NCBI GenBank assembly: GCA_016703785.1
Contig: JADJBM010000002.1
Location: forward strand, 1-20,602
Direction: 5' to 3'
From: Betaproteobacteria bacterium
GTDB taxonomy: Bacteria; Pseudomonadota; Gammaproteobacteria; Burkholderiales; Rhodocyclaceae
Length of the DNA: 20,602 nucleotides
Shown piece after piece: positions 8,638 through 18,149 of this stretch. The first letter of the stretch is position 1; every line of letters starts with the position of its first letter. A program made the translations under genes and the position numbers. Under the pieces are notes generated by a model, which was given only the letters and a program-made list of their open reading frames with translations, did not search any database and had not been told where the DNA came from.

Positions 8638-8964
8638 TGGTACGTGAGCTGGGTTTAAAACGTCGTGAGACAGTTTGGTCCCTATCTGCAGTGGGCGTTG
8701 GAGATTTGACGGGGGCTGCTCCTAGTACGAGAGGACCGGAGTGGACGCACCTCTGGTGTACCGGTTATGACGCCAGTCGTATCGCCGGGTAGCTATGTGC
8801 GGAAGAGATAACCGCTGAAAGCATCTAAGCGGGAAACTTGCCTGAAGATGAGATCTCCCGGAGGCTTGACCTCCCTGAAGGGTCGTGGAAGACCACCACG
8901 TTGATAGGCCGGGTGTGGAAGCGCAGTAATGCGTTAAGCTAACCGGTACTAATTGCCCGTGCGG

Positions 8965-8985
8965 CTTGATCCTATAACCTTAAGC
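8965..8985 (+). other. 23S precursor processing stem, 3' arm
   Basis: CTTGATCCTATAACCTTAAG plus C, the partner of 5687-5707; it overlaps the last bases of mature 23S. Confidence 0.85.
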
Positions 8986-9088
8986 AAGGTGCATAGCCAG
9001 GCAATCGCGCAAAACAAGAAACAATCCCAATCCCTTACTTCTTCCAAACACGTCCTGCCGTCACAAAACGACAGGACCAACCGTCAAG

Positions 9089-9201
9089 TCTGACGACCAT
9101 AGCAAGTCGGCCCCACCCCTTCCCATCCCGAACAGGACCGTGAAACGACTCCGCGCCGATGATATTGCACACTACGTGTGAGAAAGTAGGTCATCGTCAG
9201 A
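9089..9201 (+). rRNA. rrf: 5S ribosomal RNA
   Basis: About 113 nt. Helix I is TCTGACGA with TCGTCAGA. Conserved CCATCCCGAACAGGACCGTG (loop B/C region) and GAAAGTAGGTCATCGTC (helix IV/V region) are present. It follows 23S by about 115 bases. Ends are set by the helix I pairing. Confidence 0.93.
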
Positions 9202-9211
9202 CTAGTTATAC

Positions 9212-9246
9212 AAAAAGCCCGACTTCATTCGAAGTCGGGCTTTTTT
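9212..9246 (+). terminator. Rho-independent terminator of the rRNA operon
   Basis: Perfect ten-pair stem GCCCGACTTC-ATTC-GAAGTCGGGC followed by six T, preceded by five A that could extend the stem. It lies 10 bases after 5S. Confidence 0.97.
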
Positions 9247-9299
9247 ATTGGCTAAAACCATTCAGGTATCATCCTGAAATTCGAATGAGCTAACTCGTT

Positions 9300-9993
9300 A
9301 TGGACTGGCTTGCAACAACTCAAGAGGCATTTTTGCTTCTCATATCAGGCGATGCCGAACTTTGGCAGGTCATTGCCATTTCGCTGAGGGTTTCGCTTCT
9401 GGCAATGCTTATTGCCGCTCCCCGGCCATAGCCGTTGGTTATCTTCTGGCTACTGTATCGTTTGCTGGTCGCAGGCTTCTGATCGTCATCACACAGGGCC
9501 TGCTCGCATCACCTACCGTTGTCGTAGGCCTGATACTTTATCTTCTTCTCACGCCAGGGAGTTTTTGGTTCGCTAAAGCTGCTATTCACACAGGAGGCAA
9601 TGATCATCGGACAGGTTCTGATTGCGTTGCCGGTGTTGGTGGCATTCACACTCTCTGCAGTGCAAGGTGCAGATCCACGGGCCAGGGAAACTGCACTCAG
9701 CCTTGGAGCTTCACGGTTGAGGTCGGCATGGACAACCCTTCTCGAGGTTCGCTTTGGCGTCATGGCGGCTGTCTTCAATGCTTTTGGGCGTATCGTTTCG
9801 GAAATTGGTTGCTCCCCTGATGGTCGGAGGAAACATTGCTGGCGTGACGCGCAACATCCCCACAGCGATCGCACTTGAGACGAGTAAGGGAGAGTTCGCA
9901 CAGGGCATTGCTCTTGGATTCGTGCTCCTAGTGGTGGCGCTCTTCGTCAATTTCGGCTTGGCATTTGCTCAGGGCGAAGGAGGGGTGAAGTGA
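9300..9993 (+). pseudogene. tupB: Tungstate ABC transporter permease, frameshifted
   Basis: TupB is the membrane permease of the TupABC tungstate importer. The segments match the family in order but lie in different frames: MDWLATTQEAFLLLISGDAE with VSLLAMLIA from ATG 9300 (stop TAG about 9429), AVGYLLATVSFAGRRLLIV with SPTVVVGLILYLLL in the second frame, IIGQVLIALPVLVAFTLSAV and ADPRARETALSLGASR (EAA-like ATPase-contact loop) in the third, and LMVGGNIAGVTRNIPTAIA to the TGA at 9991-9993 in the fourth. At least three frameshifts. The total span fits a 230-residue permease. Its stop overlaps the GTG of tupC (GTGA), as in an operon. No tupA binding-protein gene is seen next to it. Assignment to tungstate rests on recalled TupB similarity. 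Confidence 0.8.
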
Positions 9994-10651
9994 GCGATTC
10001 CATGCTTGCGGTTGATAGGATTCGCAAGTCGTTTGGCACGCGCTGCATTCTTGATGTTTCTAGACTGGAACTTGCTGCCGGAGAAAGCTATGTACTTACC
10101 GGCGAGAACGGTTCCGGAAAGACAACATTGTTGCGGGTCTTGGCAGGCCTGGAAAGCGTTGCTGTTGAAGCCTGCGAGTTCGATGGCAGGCCTGTTGATC
10201 TTGAAGGCTATCCGGGATGGTTACGGCGTGAGCTTATTTATGTTCACCAGCATCCCTATCTGTTTCAAAGGCAGTATTGTCGACAACATACTCTACGGTT
10301 TAAAGGCCCGAGGTTTGCCTAAGTCTATTAGCGAACCGTTGATACGGGGAGGCCATTAGTTGGGCTGGTGTGAGCGAACTACTTAATGTGCCACCACACA
10401 AGCTGTCTGGAGGCGAGAAGCAGCGGGTGGCTTTAGCGCGTGCGCGAGTACTAAATCCTCGCCTATTCCTGCTAGATGAACCGACAGCGAATTCGGATTC
10501 TGAGGCACGTCAGCAAGTCATGTCGTTAATCAGAGACTTGTGCGACGCGAACAATACTGTCGTGCTTGCCTGCCATGATCGTGAAATCATCAAGCTTTCT
10601 CATATGCATCGCTTGCACATGGAAAGGAACCATCCGAACGCGGAACGGTGA
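9990..10651 (+). pseudogene. tupC: Tungstate ABC transporter ATPase, frameshifted
   Basis: TupC is the cytoplasmic ATPase energising TupB. From GTG 9990 the first frame gives MSDSMLAVDRIRKSF and Walker A GENGSGKTT (about residues 39-47), reaching YVHQHPYLFQ with the Q-loop region. A shift near 10270 moves to GSIVDNILYGLKARGLPKS. A second shift near 10360 leads to SWAGVSELLNVP, the ABC signature LSGGEKQRVALARA, Walker B LFLLDEPTA and the switch histidine in VVLACHD, ending at TGA 10649-10651. All catalytic motifs survive, but two frameshifts lie between Walker A and the signature. Position directly after tupB identifies it as the partner ATPase. Confidence 0.82.
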
Positions 10652-10668
10652 AACGGCGGGCGAGTGAT

Positions 10669-11275
10669 ATGAAACTCCTCGTAGCACTGGGATTATTAAT
10701 GATGTACTGCATCGTTGGCTGATGTTTTGTCCGGGATGACATTGTCACTGATCCAGTCCCTAACGAGTTTACTGTTTGCCATGGTAACGGCTGCTCCCAT
10801 TTGAGCCATCTGAGCCTTACGCCGAACCAATGGCTGGAGTTGCGTAGTGTATTCCATCCCCAGCGCGCGATGCCGTCGAGGAAACGTGGACGACTTCGGC
10901 GTGCCATAGCGCTAATGGAGAGAATCGTAGGTGTCGCCACACGTACAAGTAGTGACAAGGGGGGCACTTTCAATAACGGGGATGGACAGATGGACTGTAT
11001 TGACGAGTCGATCAACACCACCCTGTACCTGACGATGTTCCAGAAGTTCGGGTTGCTGCGCGAGCATCAAGTCGAGGATCGGGCTACTCGTGGCTGGTTT
11101 ATTGGAGGTTGGCCGCATACGACGGCGGTAATTTCCGAAATTACACTGTTACAGGAAAGAGGACCGCGGAAATTCTGGGCAGTTGATTCATGGTTCTTGA
11201 CAATGGCGAACCGCCATTCATCCTTTCACTGGAAAATGGAAATCGGGATGGAATCCAGGCAGCCAGCCATAGAGG
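10669..11275 (+). pseudogene. Conserved lipoprotein-like protein of unknown function, broken
   Basis: ATG 10669 opens a signal-peptide-like stretch MKLLVALGLLMMYCIVG, then TGA (10720-10722), then CFVRDDIVTDPVPNEFTVCH in the same frame. The stop falls at the -1 position of what looks like a lipobox (V-G-x-C), so the intact protein was probably a lipoprotein. The frame continues with LSLTPNQWLELRSVF, GDGQMDCIDESINTTLYL, RATRGWFIGGWPHTTAVISE and AVDSWFL. Near 11190 it shifts to DNGEPPFILSLE and shifts again before the end; the 3' limit is approximate. The conserved Trp- and Asp-rich motifs look like a real family, but its function is not recognised. It lies between tupC and accA, in the same direction. 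Confidence 0.65.
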
Positions 11276-11334
11276 CATGAGCCTGCATCATCCCGGTAAA
11301 ATAGAATCCCGAGATAACCCATTTACGACGAAGG

Positions 11335-12309
11335 ATGAAGACCACTTTCCTGGATTTCGAGCAACCGATCGCCGAGTTGGAGGCGAAGATCGAGGAACTG
11401 CGCTATGTCCAGGACGACTCGGCTGTCGATATTTCCGAGGAGATCAGCCGGCTTGAGGCCAAAAGTCAATCGCTGACCAAGGAACTCTACGCCAAGCTGA
11501 CACCCTGGCAGATCGCACAAGTTGCTCGACATCCACAACGACCCTACACATTAGACTACGTCCAGAATATCTTCACAGATTTCGAAGAATTGCATGGCGA
11601 TCGTGCTTTTGCGGACGACAATGCCATCGTCGGCGGACTTGCGCGATTCAACGGCCAATCGATAATGGTGATCGGCCACCAGAAGGGACGCGATACTAAG
11701 GAAAAGATACAACGTAATTTTGGCATGCCCCGCCCTGCAGGCTACCGCAAGGCCTTGCGGTTGATGCGTCTGGCAGAGAAATTTGGCTTCCTGTCGTTTA
11801 CTTTTGTTGACACCCCGGTGCCTATCCCGGTATAGACGCTGAAGAGCGCGGCCAGTCCGAGGCCATCGGACGAAACTTGTATGTCATGGCCGAGTTGAAG
11901 GTGCCGCTTATCTGCACCGTGATTGGCGAGGGCGGTTCGGGTGGTGCGTTGGCAATAGCTGCTGGAGATGTAGTCATGATGTTGCAGTACGCCACCTATT
12001 CGGTTATTTCACCTGAAGGCTGTGCGTCCATTCTCTGGAAGAGCGCCGACAAGGCGCTTGAAGCTGCCGAGACGATGGGTATCACCGCGGCGCGTCTGAA
12101 AACGCTAGGCTTGGTGGATCGCGTGATCAACGAGCCATTGGGCGGTGCCCATCGAGACCACCTGAGCCATGGCGCTGGCGCTAAAAAGGCATTGCAAGAG
12201 GGTTTGCGCCGGGCATCAGATCTGTCTCCGGCTGAACTTGTCGGGCAGCGCTTCGAACGCGTGCTCGGTTATGGTAAGGGGTACAAAGGAACAGCTGCCC
12301 GCCCGTTGA
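11335..12309 (+). pseudogene. accA: Acetyl-CoA carboxylase carboxyltransferase alpha subunit, frameshifted
   Basis: AccA with AccD transfers the carboxyl group to acetyl-CoA, the first step of fatty acid synthesis. From ATG 11335 the frame runs normally (MKTTFLDFEQPIAELEAKIE, LTPWQIAQVARHPQRPYTLD, GHQKGRDTKEKIQRNFGMPR) to TFVDTP, then stops at TAG about 11833. The next frame resumes exactly with GAYPGIDAEERGQSEAIGRN and GEGGSGGALAIAAGD, VMMLQYATYSVISPEGCASI. Restoring one G at about 11820 (CCGGT to CCGGGT) rejoins the halves. A second lesion near 12285, an extra G in ACAAAGGAACAG, replaces the ending; removing it gives YKEQLPAR and a TGA at 12307-12309, about 320 residues, the normal length. 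accA is normally essential. Confidence 0.9.
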
Positions 12310-12346
12310 TCTACTCGCACGGGTCTCTGACTGCCTGGGTCGGCAT

Positions 12347-13607
12347 GTGCGGCGAGGAGATCGGCTGACCGCCGCACTATCTGGCGGGGCTGATTCAGTC
12401 GTTCTGCTGCATATCCCGCGAAGACTGTCGTTCAGGCACGGATTCCATCTTTCCGCACTTCACGTCAATCATGGCATCAGTCAGAATGCTACCGTTGGCA
12501 GTCATTTTGCGAGCGTTTATGCGAAGCATGGGGGATTCGCCTTGACGTAGCCATGGTAGCCGTGGAAACCAGCGGAGAAGGTCTTGAGGCGGCAGCGTCG
12601 AGCGCGTTACGATGCCTTTGCTGATGTTCGGGCCGAATGGCTGGCGTTGGCGCACCATCGTGACGATCAGGCGGAGACTCTTACCGCTCAACCTACTACG
12701 AGGTGCCGGAGTAGCCGGTGCTGCCGCCATGCCGCAGGAGGGCATTTCAAGATCGACCAGACCTTAGGGTTCTGCGCCCCTTGCTTGAAGTGTCGCGCGA
12801 AGAGATAGATGCCTGCGCTCGTCTGGAAGGGTTTTCGTGTATGGAGGATGAGAGCAACTTCGATACCCGATACTCCCGCAATTACTTGCGGCATCGTATT
12901 ATTCCCCTGTTGCGCGAGCGATTCCCCGGCTGTGATGCTGTGCTTGCGCGGGCTGCAATACATTTTTCAGAGAGTCAGAGTTTGCTGCAAGAACTGGCCC
13001 GGAACGATTCCAGGGAGGTCTTGCGTGACGGCCGGATCGTTTCATCGCAGTTGGCGAAAATGGATGATGCTCGTGCCCGGAACCTTATGCGTTTCGTCTT
13101 ACGTTGCGAGGGCATAACGCTTCCGGATAGCGCCCGCCTTTACGAGATCGTGAGGCAGGTGTGTCATGCTGCACCGGATAGCCATTTGAGATCTGACCTC
13201 GGGGAGATGAAGCTGCATCGATATCGAGGGAAAGTTTGGCTAATTCCGCATTATGTTGCGGTTACGGACATGGAATGGCGCGGGGAGGTAGAGTTGAAAT
13301 GGGGTAATGCTGTACCGCGCTTCAGAGAAATGGTGGGTGAGGGAGTAAGCCGAGAAAACTGCTAGCAAAAGGTAAGGATTGCTATCCGGCGGGGAGGGAA
13401 CGATTCCGCCCGGAAAGCGGAAGGCCGCGCAGAGAGCTGAGAAAACTTCTTCAGGAACATGCCGTGCCGCCCTGGGAACGGGACAGATTGCCATTGCTGT
13501 GGGGTGGCAATGATTTGGTCTGCGCCAGGGATCGGCATTGATTGCGCCCGGAAGTGCGCGCCGACGAAGCCGGGGTTATCCCTGAGTATCAGCCTGCCTC
13601 ATTTTAA
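12347..13607 (+). pseudogene. tilS: tRNA(Ile)-lysidine synthetase, frameshifted
   Basis: TilS converts C34 of tRNA-Ile(CAU) to lysidine so that AUA is read as isoleucine. The PP-loop SGGADSVVLLH follows a GTG at 12347 (the frame is open back to 12305, so the true start may be earlier). The N-terminal ATPase domain continues as LHVNHGISQNA, then shifts to EGLEAAA, RARYDAFADVRAEWLALAHH and RDDQAET, then NLLRGAGVAGAAAMPQEG. The frame from 12718 carries LRVLRPLLEVSREEIDACAR and DESNFDTRYSRNYLRHRIIP. The C-terminal domain is again split (FRPESGRPRRELRKLLQE, PPWERDRLPLLWGGNDLV, APGIGIDCA), ending at TAA 13605-13607. At least four frameshifts. accA-tilS adjacency is usual in betaproteobacteria. It overlaps the end of the convergent response-regulator gene. 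Confidence 0.87.
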
Positions 13608-14194
13608 GCCCGAGAGTAGCTGCGCCAGTTCCACGGGCGGATTTGACACCCATCTTCTCGAAGATACGAGCTCGGTGTACCTCAACGGTGCGCATGGCAA
13701 TGTTCAATTCGTCTGCAATCACCTTGTATTTGCCATCGAGAATGCGTTCCATCACCTCCCGTTCCCTCGGTGTGATTTGCGCCAGTGAGAGGCAAGCGTG
13801 GCCTGTCCCCTCATGACGTTTCTGTTGTGATGCATTGAACGCCAGTGCCTGGATGACGCGATCCACCAGCTCGTTGTCATTGAAGGGTTTTTCTACGAAA
13901 TCGAAGGCGCCCTTCTTTACCGCTGCGACGGCGAGGGGTATGTCGCCGTGCCCGCTAAGGAAAATCACTGGTAACTGGGAGCCGCGCTCAGCGAGATGAT
14001 CGAACAACCCGGCCCACTCATGTCATCCATACGGACGTCCAGCACCAGACAGCCGCGCATACTCTTTGCCAGTCAGCAAGAAAGGCCCCTGCCGAATCCC
14101 ACTCACGACATGCAACCTGACGCGATTTGAAGAGCCAAGTCAGCGCATCGCGGATGGCTTCGTCGTCGTCAACTATGAAGGCGGTTCCGATCAT
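13576..14194 (-). pseudogene. dctR: FixJ/LuxR-type response regulator (DctR-like), frameshifted
   Basis: Predicted partner of the adjacent kinase in controlling C4-dicarboxylate uptake. ATG at 14194 begins MIGTAFIVDDDEAIRDALTW, with the acidic pocket Asp residues at 9-11. The frame runs to about AGAFLA and is then lost; LVLDVRMDDMSG, with the phospho-acceptor Asp, lies in another frame near 14030-14060. The long intact 3' part gives MFDHLAERGSQLPVIFLSGH, the conserved Lys in FVEKPF and a C-terminal LuxR helix-turn-helix (ITPREREVMERILDGKYKVI, then MRTVEVHRARIFEKMGVKS), ending at TAA 13576-13578. The start overlaps the kinase stop (ATGA), so the two form an operon. At least two frameshifts fall in the receiver domain. 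The dctR name rests on context. Confidence 0.8.
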
Positions 14195-16163
14195 GTCCTC
14201 CAGCGGGAGGGTGAAGCAGAAGATCGTTCCACCCTTCTGGATTGTCTTCGACCCACATGCGTCCTTTGTGGGATTCCAATGATGGAGCGGCAGATGTTTA
14301 GCCCCATGCCCATTCCTTCAGGTTTGGTCGTGGAGAAAGGTTCGAATAGGTGCTCGATCGCCTCCGGCGAGATACCGCTTCCGTGGTCGGCGACGCTCAC
14401 CAGCAGGCTGTTCTCTGCGAGCGCAGTGCTGACTACGAGGTGTCTTTGTACAGCCTCGGTGGCTCGCATGGCCTCCATGCCGTTGCGCATGAGATTGAGC
14501 AAAATCTGCTCGAGCATGACCGTGTCGGCCTGGATACGCGGCAGGTTCGCTGCAAGATCGGGAACTATTTCCATGCCGCGCTTGCGCGCATCGGACTTTG
14601 ATTAGCCCAATCGAATCCTGGGCGATCTCATTGATGTCGCATGACGTACGCTGTGGCTCGCTGCGGCGCACGAAGTCGTAAATGCGACGGATCACACGCC
14701 CTCCGCGCCCGTTGTGCCTGGCTAGCGAGTTGCTGGTGGCCGAGCGCTTCGCGAAGCCCAGCTTGAGGCAGGTTTCCAGCGTCGAGCCGGTTCAGGCAGC
14801 CTGTTGTAGCTGGCAATCGCCGATAGCGGCTGGTTGAGTTCGTGGGTTGTGGACGCCATTTCGCCCATGGTGACAAGGCGAGCGGTGAATTGAAGCTTTT
14901 CCTGCTGTTGCCGGGCGAGTTCTGCTGCGCGCTTGCGCTCAGTTATGTCGAGCACCGAACCCATCCAACCGGTTTGTAGGCCGCTAGCGTCAATAAGTGG
15001 TGCCTCATAAAATGAGGGCGTCAAAGCGTTCGCCATTCTGCGCTGCAGTCTGACTTCGACGCCTTCGCTGGGTGCCAACCCGGCCATCGCTTTCCAGAAC
15101 GGCCAGCGTATTCTCATGCTCTTCCGGTGCCCAATAAGGCATTGGCGGCAAGAGGCCTATCAACTCGGTTGCGCTGCAGCCGGTCATACGGCAAAAGGCC
15201 GGATTGACATAGATGATTTTCCCTGAGGTCGCGTGCGCGAAGTCCGGTGAGCAACGAATCCTCCATGGCCTTGCGGAATGCGTACCGTAGGAAAGCGCTT
15301 GCTCTGCATCGAGACGTCTTTTCATGTGGCGTCTCTGCGCTCATAGGCTGGCGCGAGGACGCCACCTCCGAGCCCGACAATTACCAGGGCGAGCAGATTG
15401 CGCAACAGGCTGGTTTCAGCCTTGTAGGCCGGAGACGAGTACCAGTCCATACCCCGGGGGATCGAAAGGAATGCTGTGGCTGAGTGTTTCCCTCTCCTGC
15501 AACCACATTCGATTTCCGTTTCAGAATGGCGCCGTTCGTATCTGCCAGGGCACTCCAAGGCGGTATTTCTGGGCAAACCACCAGGCACCTGCTCAGCTAA
15601 CAGCGTTTTTATTGAGTAGGCCGCGACGATCGAGCCGAGGTGCTGTCCATCGCTGAAATGCGGCACGACGATGTCGAAGAGCCATTCGCCGCTGGTGAAG
15701 TAATTGGCGCTGAATACCGGATTGCCTGTCGAGCGCGCCAAGCGGAAAGCCTGCTGGAAGGTTCCGGTCGCAAGCCTTCTCCGGCAATCGCTTCGCCGAT
15801 TGGTCCAGGGTCGCCCCGCAGCGTGGTCCCACCTTCGTCGAGAACAAATACCTGCGGGAGACCGGGATTGTTGAGAAGCAGGCCTCGATGCGGGCTCGAA
15901 ACGTCTGTCCGGGATGTTTCCACCGAAATAATCTCGACCGAGCTGCTGTAGTTGCTCCAGCTACGCGAAAGCTGGAAGCGCAGATTCTGCTCCACCCAGA
16001 GCGTATCGCTGATCAGGCCTGTAGGCGTTGCTCCTCCAGTTCTTGGCGATGAGCCGCTACAAAGCGGGGATGCGACAGCCAGCACGAACAGGCCAACTGC
16101 GATGCGCGGCGCAGTCCAATACGCCAAGTTTGTACGTTTGGCAGACGAGGTCGCGGTATCCAT
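14191..16163 (-). pseudogene. dctS: Sensor histidine kinase (DctS-like) with PAS domain, heavily frameshifted
   Basis: ATG at 16163 begins MDTATSSAKRT and a membrane segment near WTAPRIAVGLFVLAVASPL. A periplasmic sensor-like region follows (SDTLWVEQNLRFQLSRSW, later SAPITSPAANG). The PAS domain is recognisable in pieces at about 15330-14940 (IIYVNPAFCRMTGCSATELI, then GWMGSVLDITERKRAAELAR). The dimerisation/phospho-acceptor box MGEMASTTHELNQPLSAIAS (about 14810-14880) has the His, but two residues (usually L-A before HELNQPL) seem lost. The ATPase domain keeps LLNLMRNGMEAM (N box), VADHGSGIS (G1) and FEPFSTTKPEGMGMGLNI (F/G2 boxes). At least six frame changes. Gene order with the regulator and divergence from dctPQM match the dicarboxylate systems known from Rhodobacter. 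Confidence 0.8.
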
Positions 16164-16325
16164 GCAGTGAAACGAGGCTTTTGTGGATGCATGTTACATC
16201 ACGGCGGGTAACGGGGGCGGCAGGGTTGCGGATAACCACAATTGCCGCAGGTTGCACTTTCTCCCAAAATCCGCCACGCTATTTCCCGTCGGCACACCGG
16301 GCCGTATTCAACGAAGGAGGAGACC
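16164..16325. promoter_or_regulatory. Divergent intergenic region between dctS and dctP
   Basis: This is the only place for the promoters of both dctSR and dctPQM. No clear sigma70 pair was found. The dctP ribosome-binding site AAGGAGGAG (16314-16322) is well kept, 3 bases before the ATG. Confidence 0.5.
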
Positions 16326-17321
16326 ATGAAAATTCATTCCTGCTGCTAGGCGCCGTAGCGCTGGCATTCTTCGGCAAACCGCGGTTGCCCAGCAACCTAT
16401 CGTCATCAAGTTCTGCCTTCATGTTGTCGCCGCAGACACGCCGAAGGGCAAGGCGTCGGAGTTCTTCGCCAAGAGAGCGGGCGAACTGACCAGCGGCAAG
16501 GTAAAGGTCGAGGTCTGCCAACTCAACGCTGTACAAGGACAAGGAAGAAATGAAGCGCTGCAACTCGGCGCCGTGCAGATGTTGGCGCCCTCCCTGGCCA
16601 AGTTCGCCCCGCTCGGCGTCAAGGAGTTCGAACTGTTCGACTTGCCTTACCTGTTTGACGATTACAAGGAGTTGCATGCCGTGACGACGGGGCCAGTAGG
16701 CAGGCCCCGCTGCAGAAGCTCGAAAACGAGGGGCCTTGTTGGGCTTTGCTTACTTCGGGACAATGGCTTCAAAGGTGATGAGCGCCAACAAGCCCACAGG
16801 GTCCCGGACGACTACAAGGGTTTGAAGATGCGCATTCAGTCATCCAATGTGCTTGATGCCCAGATGCGTGCGGTGGGCGCGATTCCCAGAAGATGGCATT
16901 CTCGAAGTGTATCAGGCGCTGCAAACCGGCGTTAATGACGGTACTGGAAAATCCGCCATCGAACCTGTGTACGCAAAAAATGCATGAGGTGCAGAAGTTC
17001 GTGGCGATGACCAACCACGGTTATCTCGGCTACGCCGTCATTACCAGCGATAGGGCCTCGGGGATGGCCCGCCAGCGGACGTGAGAACGCCCGGATGCGG
17101 CGATGGTTGAGGCTACCAAGTATGCCAACCCGATTGCCAAGGAAGAGAACGACAAGGCCATGGAGGAAGGGCGCAAGTCGGGCAAGAGCGAAGTTTTGGT
17201 GCCGACTGCCGAGCGTCAGATGGCTGGCGATAGAAGGCTATGGACAAAGTCCACCAGCAGATGGCTTGATCGCACCGGCAAGAGAGCATCGATACCGGTC
17301 CGGCCAAGGCGACGGGTTTGA
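16326..17321 (+). pseudogene. dctP: TRAP transporter solute-binding protein, frameshifted
   Basis: DctP is the periplasmic C4-dicarboxylate binding protein of a TRAP transporter. ATG 16326 starts MKIHS, then one missing base breaks the signal peptide (LLLGAVALAFFGK resumes in the next frame). Later pieces fit the DctP family in order: VVAADTPKGKASEFFAKRAG, QLGAVQMLAPSLAKFAPLGV, KEFELFDLPYLFDDYKELHA, NGFKVMSANKPT, VPDDYKGLKMRIQSSNVLDA (with the conserved substrate-binding Arg), AFSEVYQALQTGVNDG, MHEVQKFVAMTNHGYLGYAV and MVEATKYANPIAKEENDKAM. Many frame changes. The 3' end is approximate (a stop at 17319-17321). First gene of a dctPQM order. Confidence 0.85.
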
Positions 17322-17396
17322 ACCATCCAAAGCACTGATTACTTAGAGGTAGACTGTGGGGCCACGACCTCCACGGTTTTTTCAGAGGCAAACGCC

Positions 17397-18061
17397 ATGA
17401 AATGTCTTGATCACCTGGAGGAATGGATCATTACCCTCCTCATCAGAAGCGGTAGAGACGCTGCTCATCTTCGTTTCAGTTATGCATCGCCATGCGGCAG
17501 GTGTAGATCCATTCCGTGTTCAGGATTGGCCGATTGGTTTGAACCCGAGTTGGGCGTAGGACCAACCGTGCATCATCATGTTCGTCTGATGGCGGGGTTA
17601 GGCGTTGCGTATGGCTGTGCGCACCGGCATCCAGCCGTCGGCGTTGGTGTGCTGGCCAACAGCCCGTCCGGTCGCAGGGCCGCGGGCCAGTTCATCGTCT
17701 TCGGCCTGCTGCCGGAGAGTTGCTCACCGGCATCGTGGGCACCTTGGGGGCGCATTTCGTTCTGGGAGAACGGCGCCCACAGCGCGACCCCCTTAGCGCT
17801 TTGGGCATCGCCGTCGAGGATATGTACCCTGGGCCGACGACCTCCTGATCCGAATGGCCGATCTGGGGCTGCACCGTCTTATTCCCGGCCATTCTCGGGG
17901 CCGTCCCTGATGTGCTTCCGTTTCCTCAGGTAACAGCGAGTTTTATTCGTACCGGTGAGCGTCACCACGGTCGCGGCTATGAGACGGATTGAGGAGGACT
18001 CAGTGCCAGTGATGTCAATCCATACAGCATGGATGACGATCTCCACGCGCATGAGACTTGA
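17397..18061 (+). pseudogene. dctQ: TRAP transporter small permease, frameshifted
   Basis: DctQ is the four-helix small membrane subunit. ATG 17397 starts MKCLDHLEEWIITLLI, then the frame is lost; TLLIFVSVMHRHAAGV, QDWLIGLNLSWAQE-like and YGVRTGIHVGVDVL-like sequence follow in other frames, as does FIVFGLLAGALFTGIVGTLG. Near 17910 CFRFLQVTASFIRTGE marks the C-terminal end of the last helix. One frame stops at 17990-17992; another continues as a hydrophilic tail LSASDVNPYSMDDDLHAHET to a TGA at 18059-18061, which fits the acidic tail of some DctQ proteins, so the end is uncertain. Between dctP and dctM, it belongs to the same operon. Confidence 0.78.
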
Positions 18062-18149
18062 AGTATTCAGCGCCACCACCCGAGCCGGAAAAAAATCAGT
18101 GATGGTAGCACGGCGGACAGATCCCTGTAGAGAGCGCAAACAAGAGCGC

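Noticed and set aside
10801..11280. Intact gene of 159 codons
   Set aside because: Same-frame signal peptide lies upstream beyond a TGA and the 3' end switches frame at 11190, so it is a fragment of a broken gene.
11335..12368. Two adjacent intact genes at 11335-11835 and 11877-12368
   Set aside because: They are the two halves of one accA, rejoined by a single base.
16215..16230. Sigma54 promoter (GG-N10-GC) upstream of dctP
   Set aside because: The -24 element is a poor match in a G-rich run, and the adjacent regulator is a LuxR/FixJ type, not a sigma54 activator.
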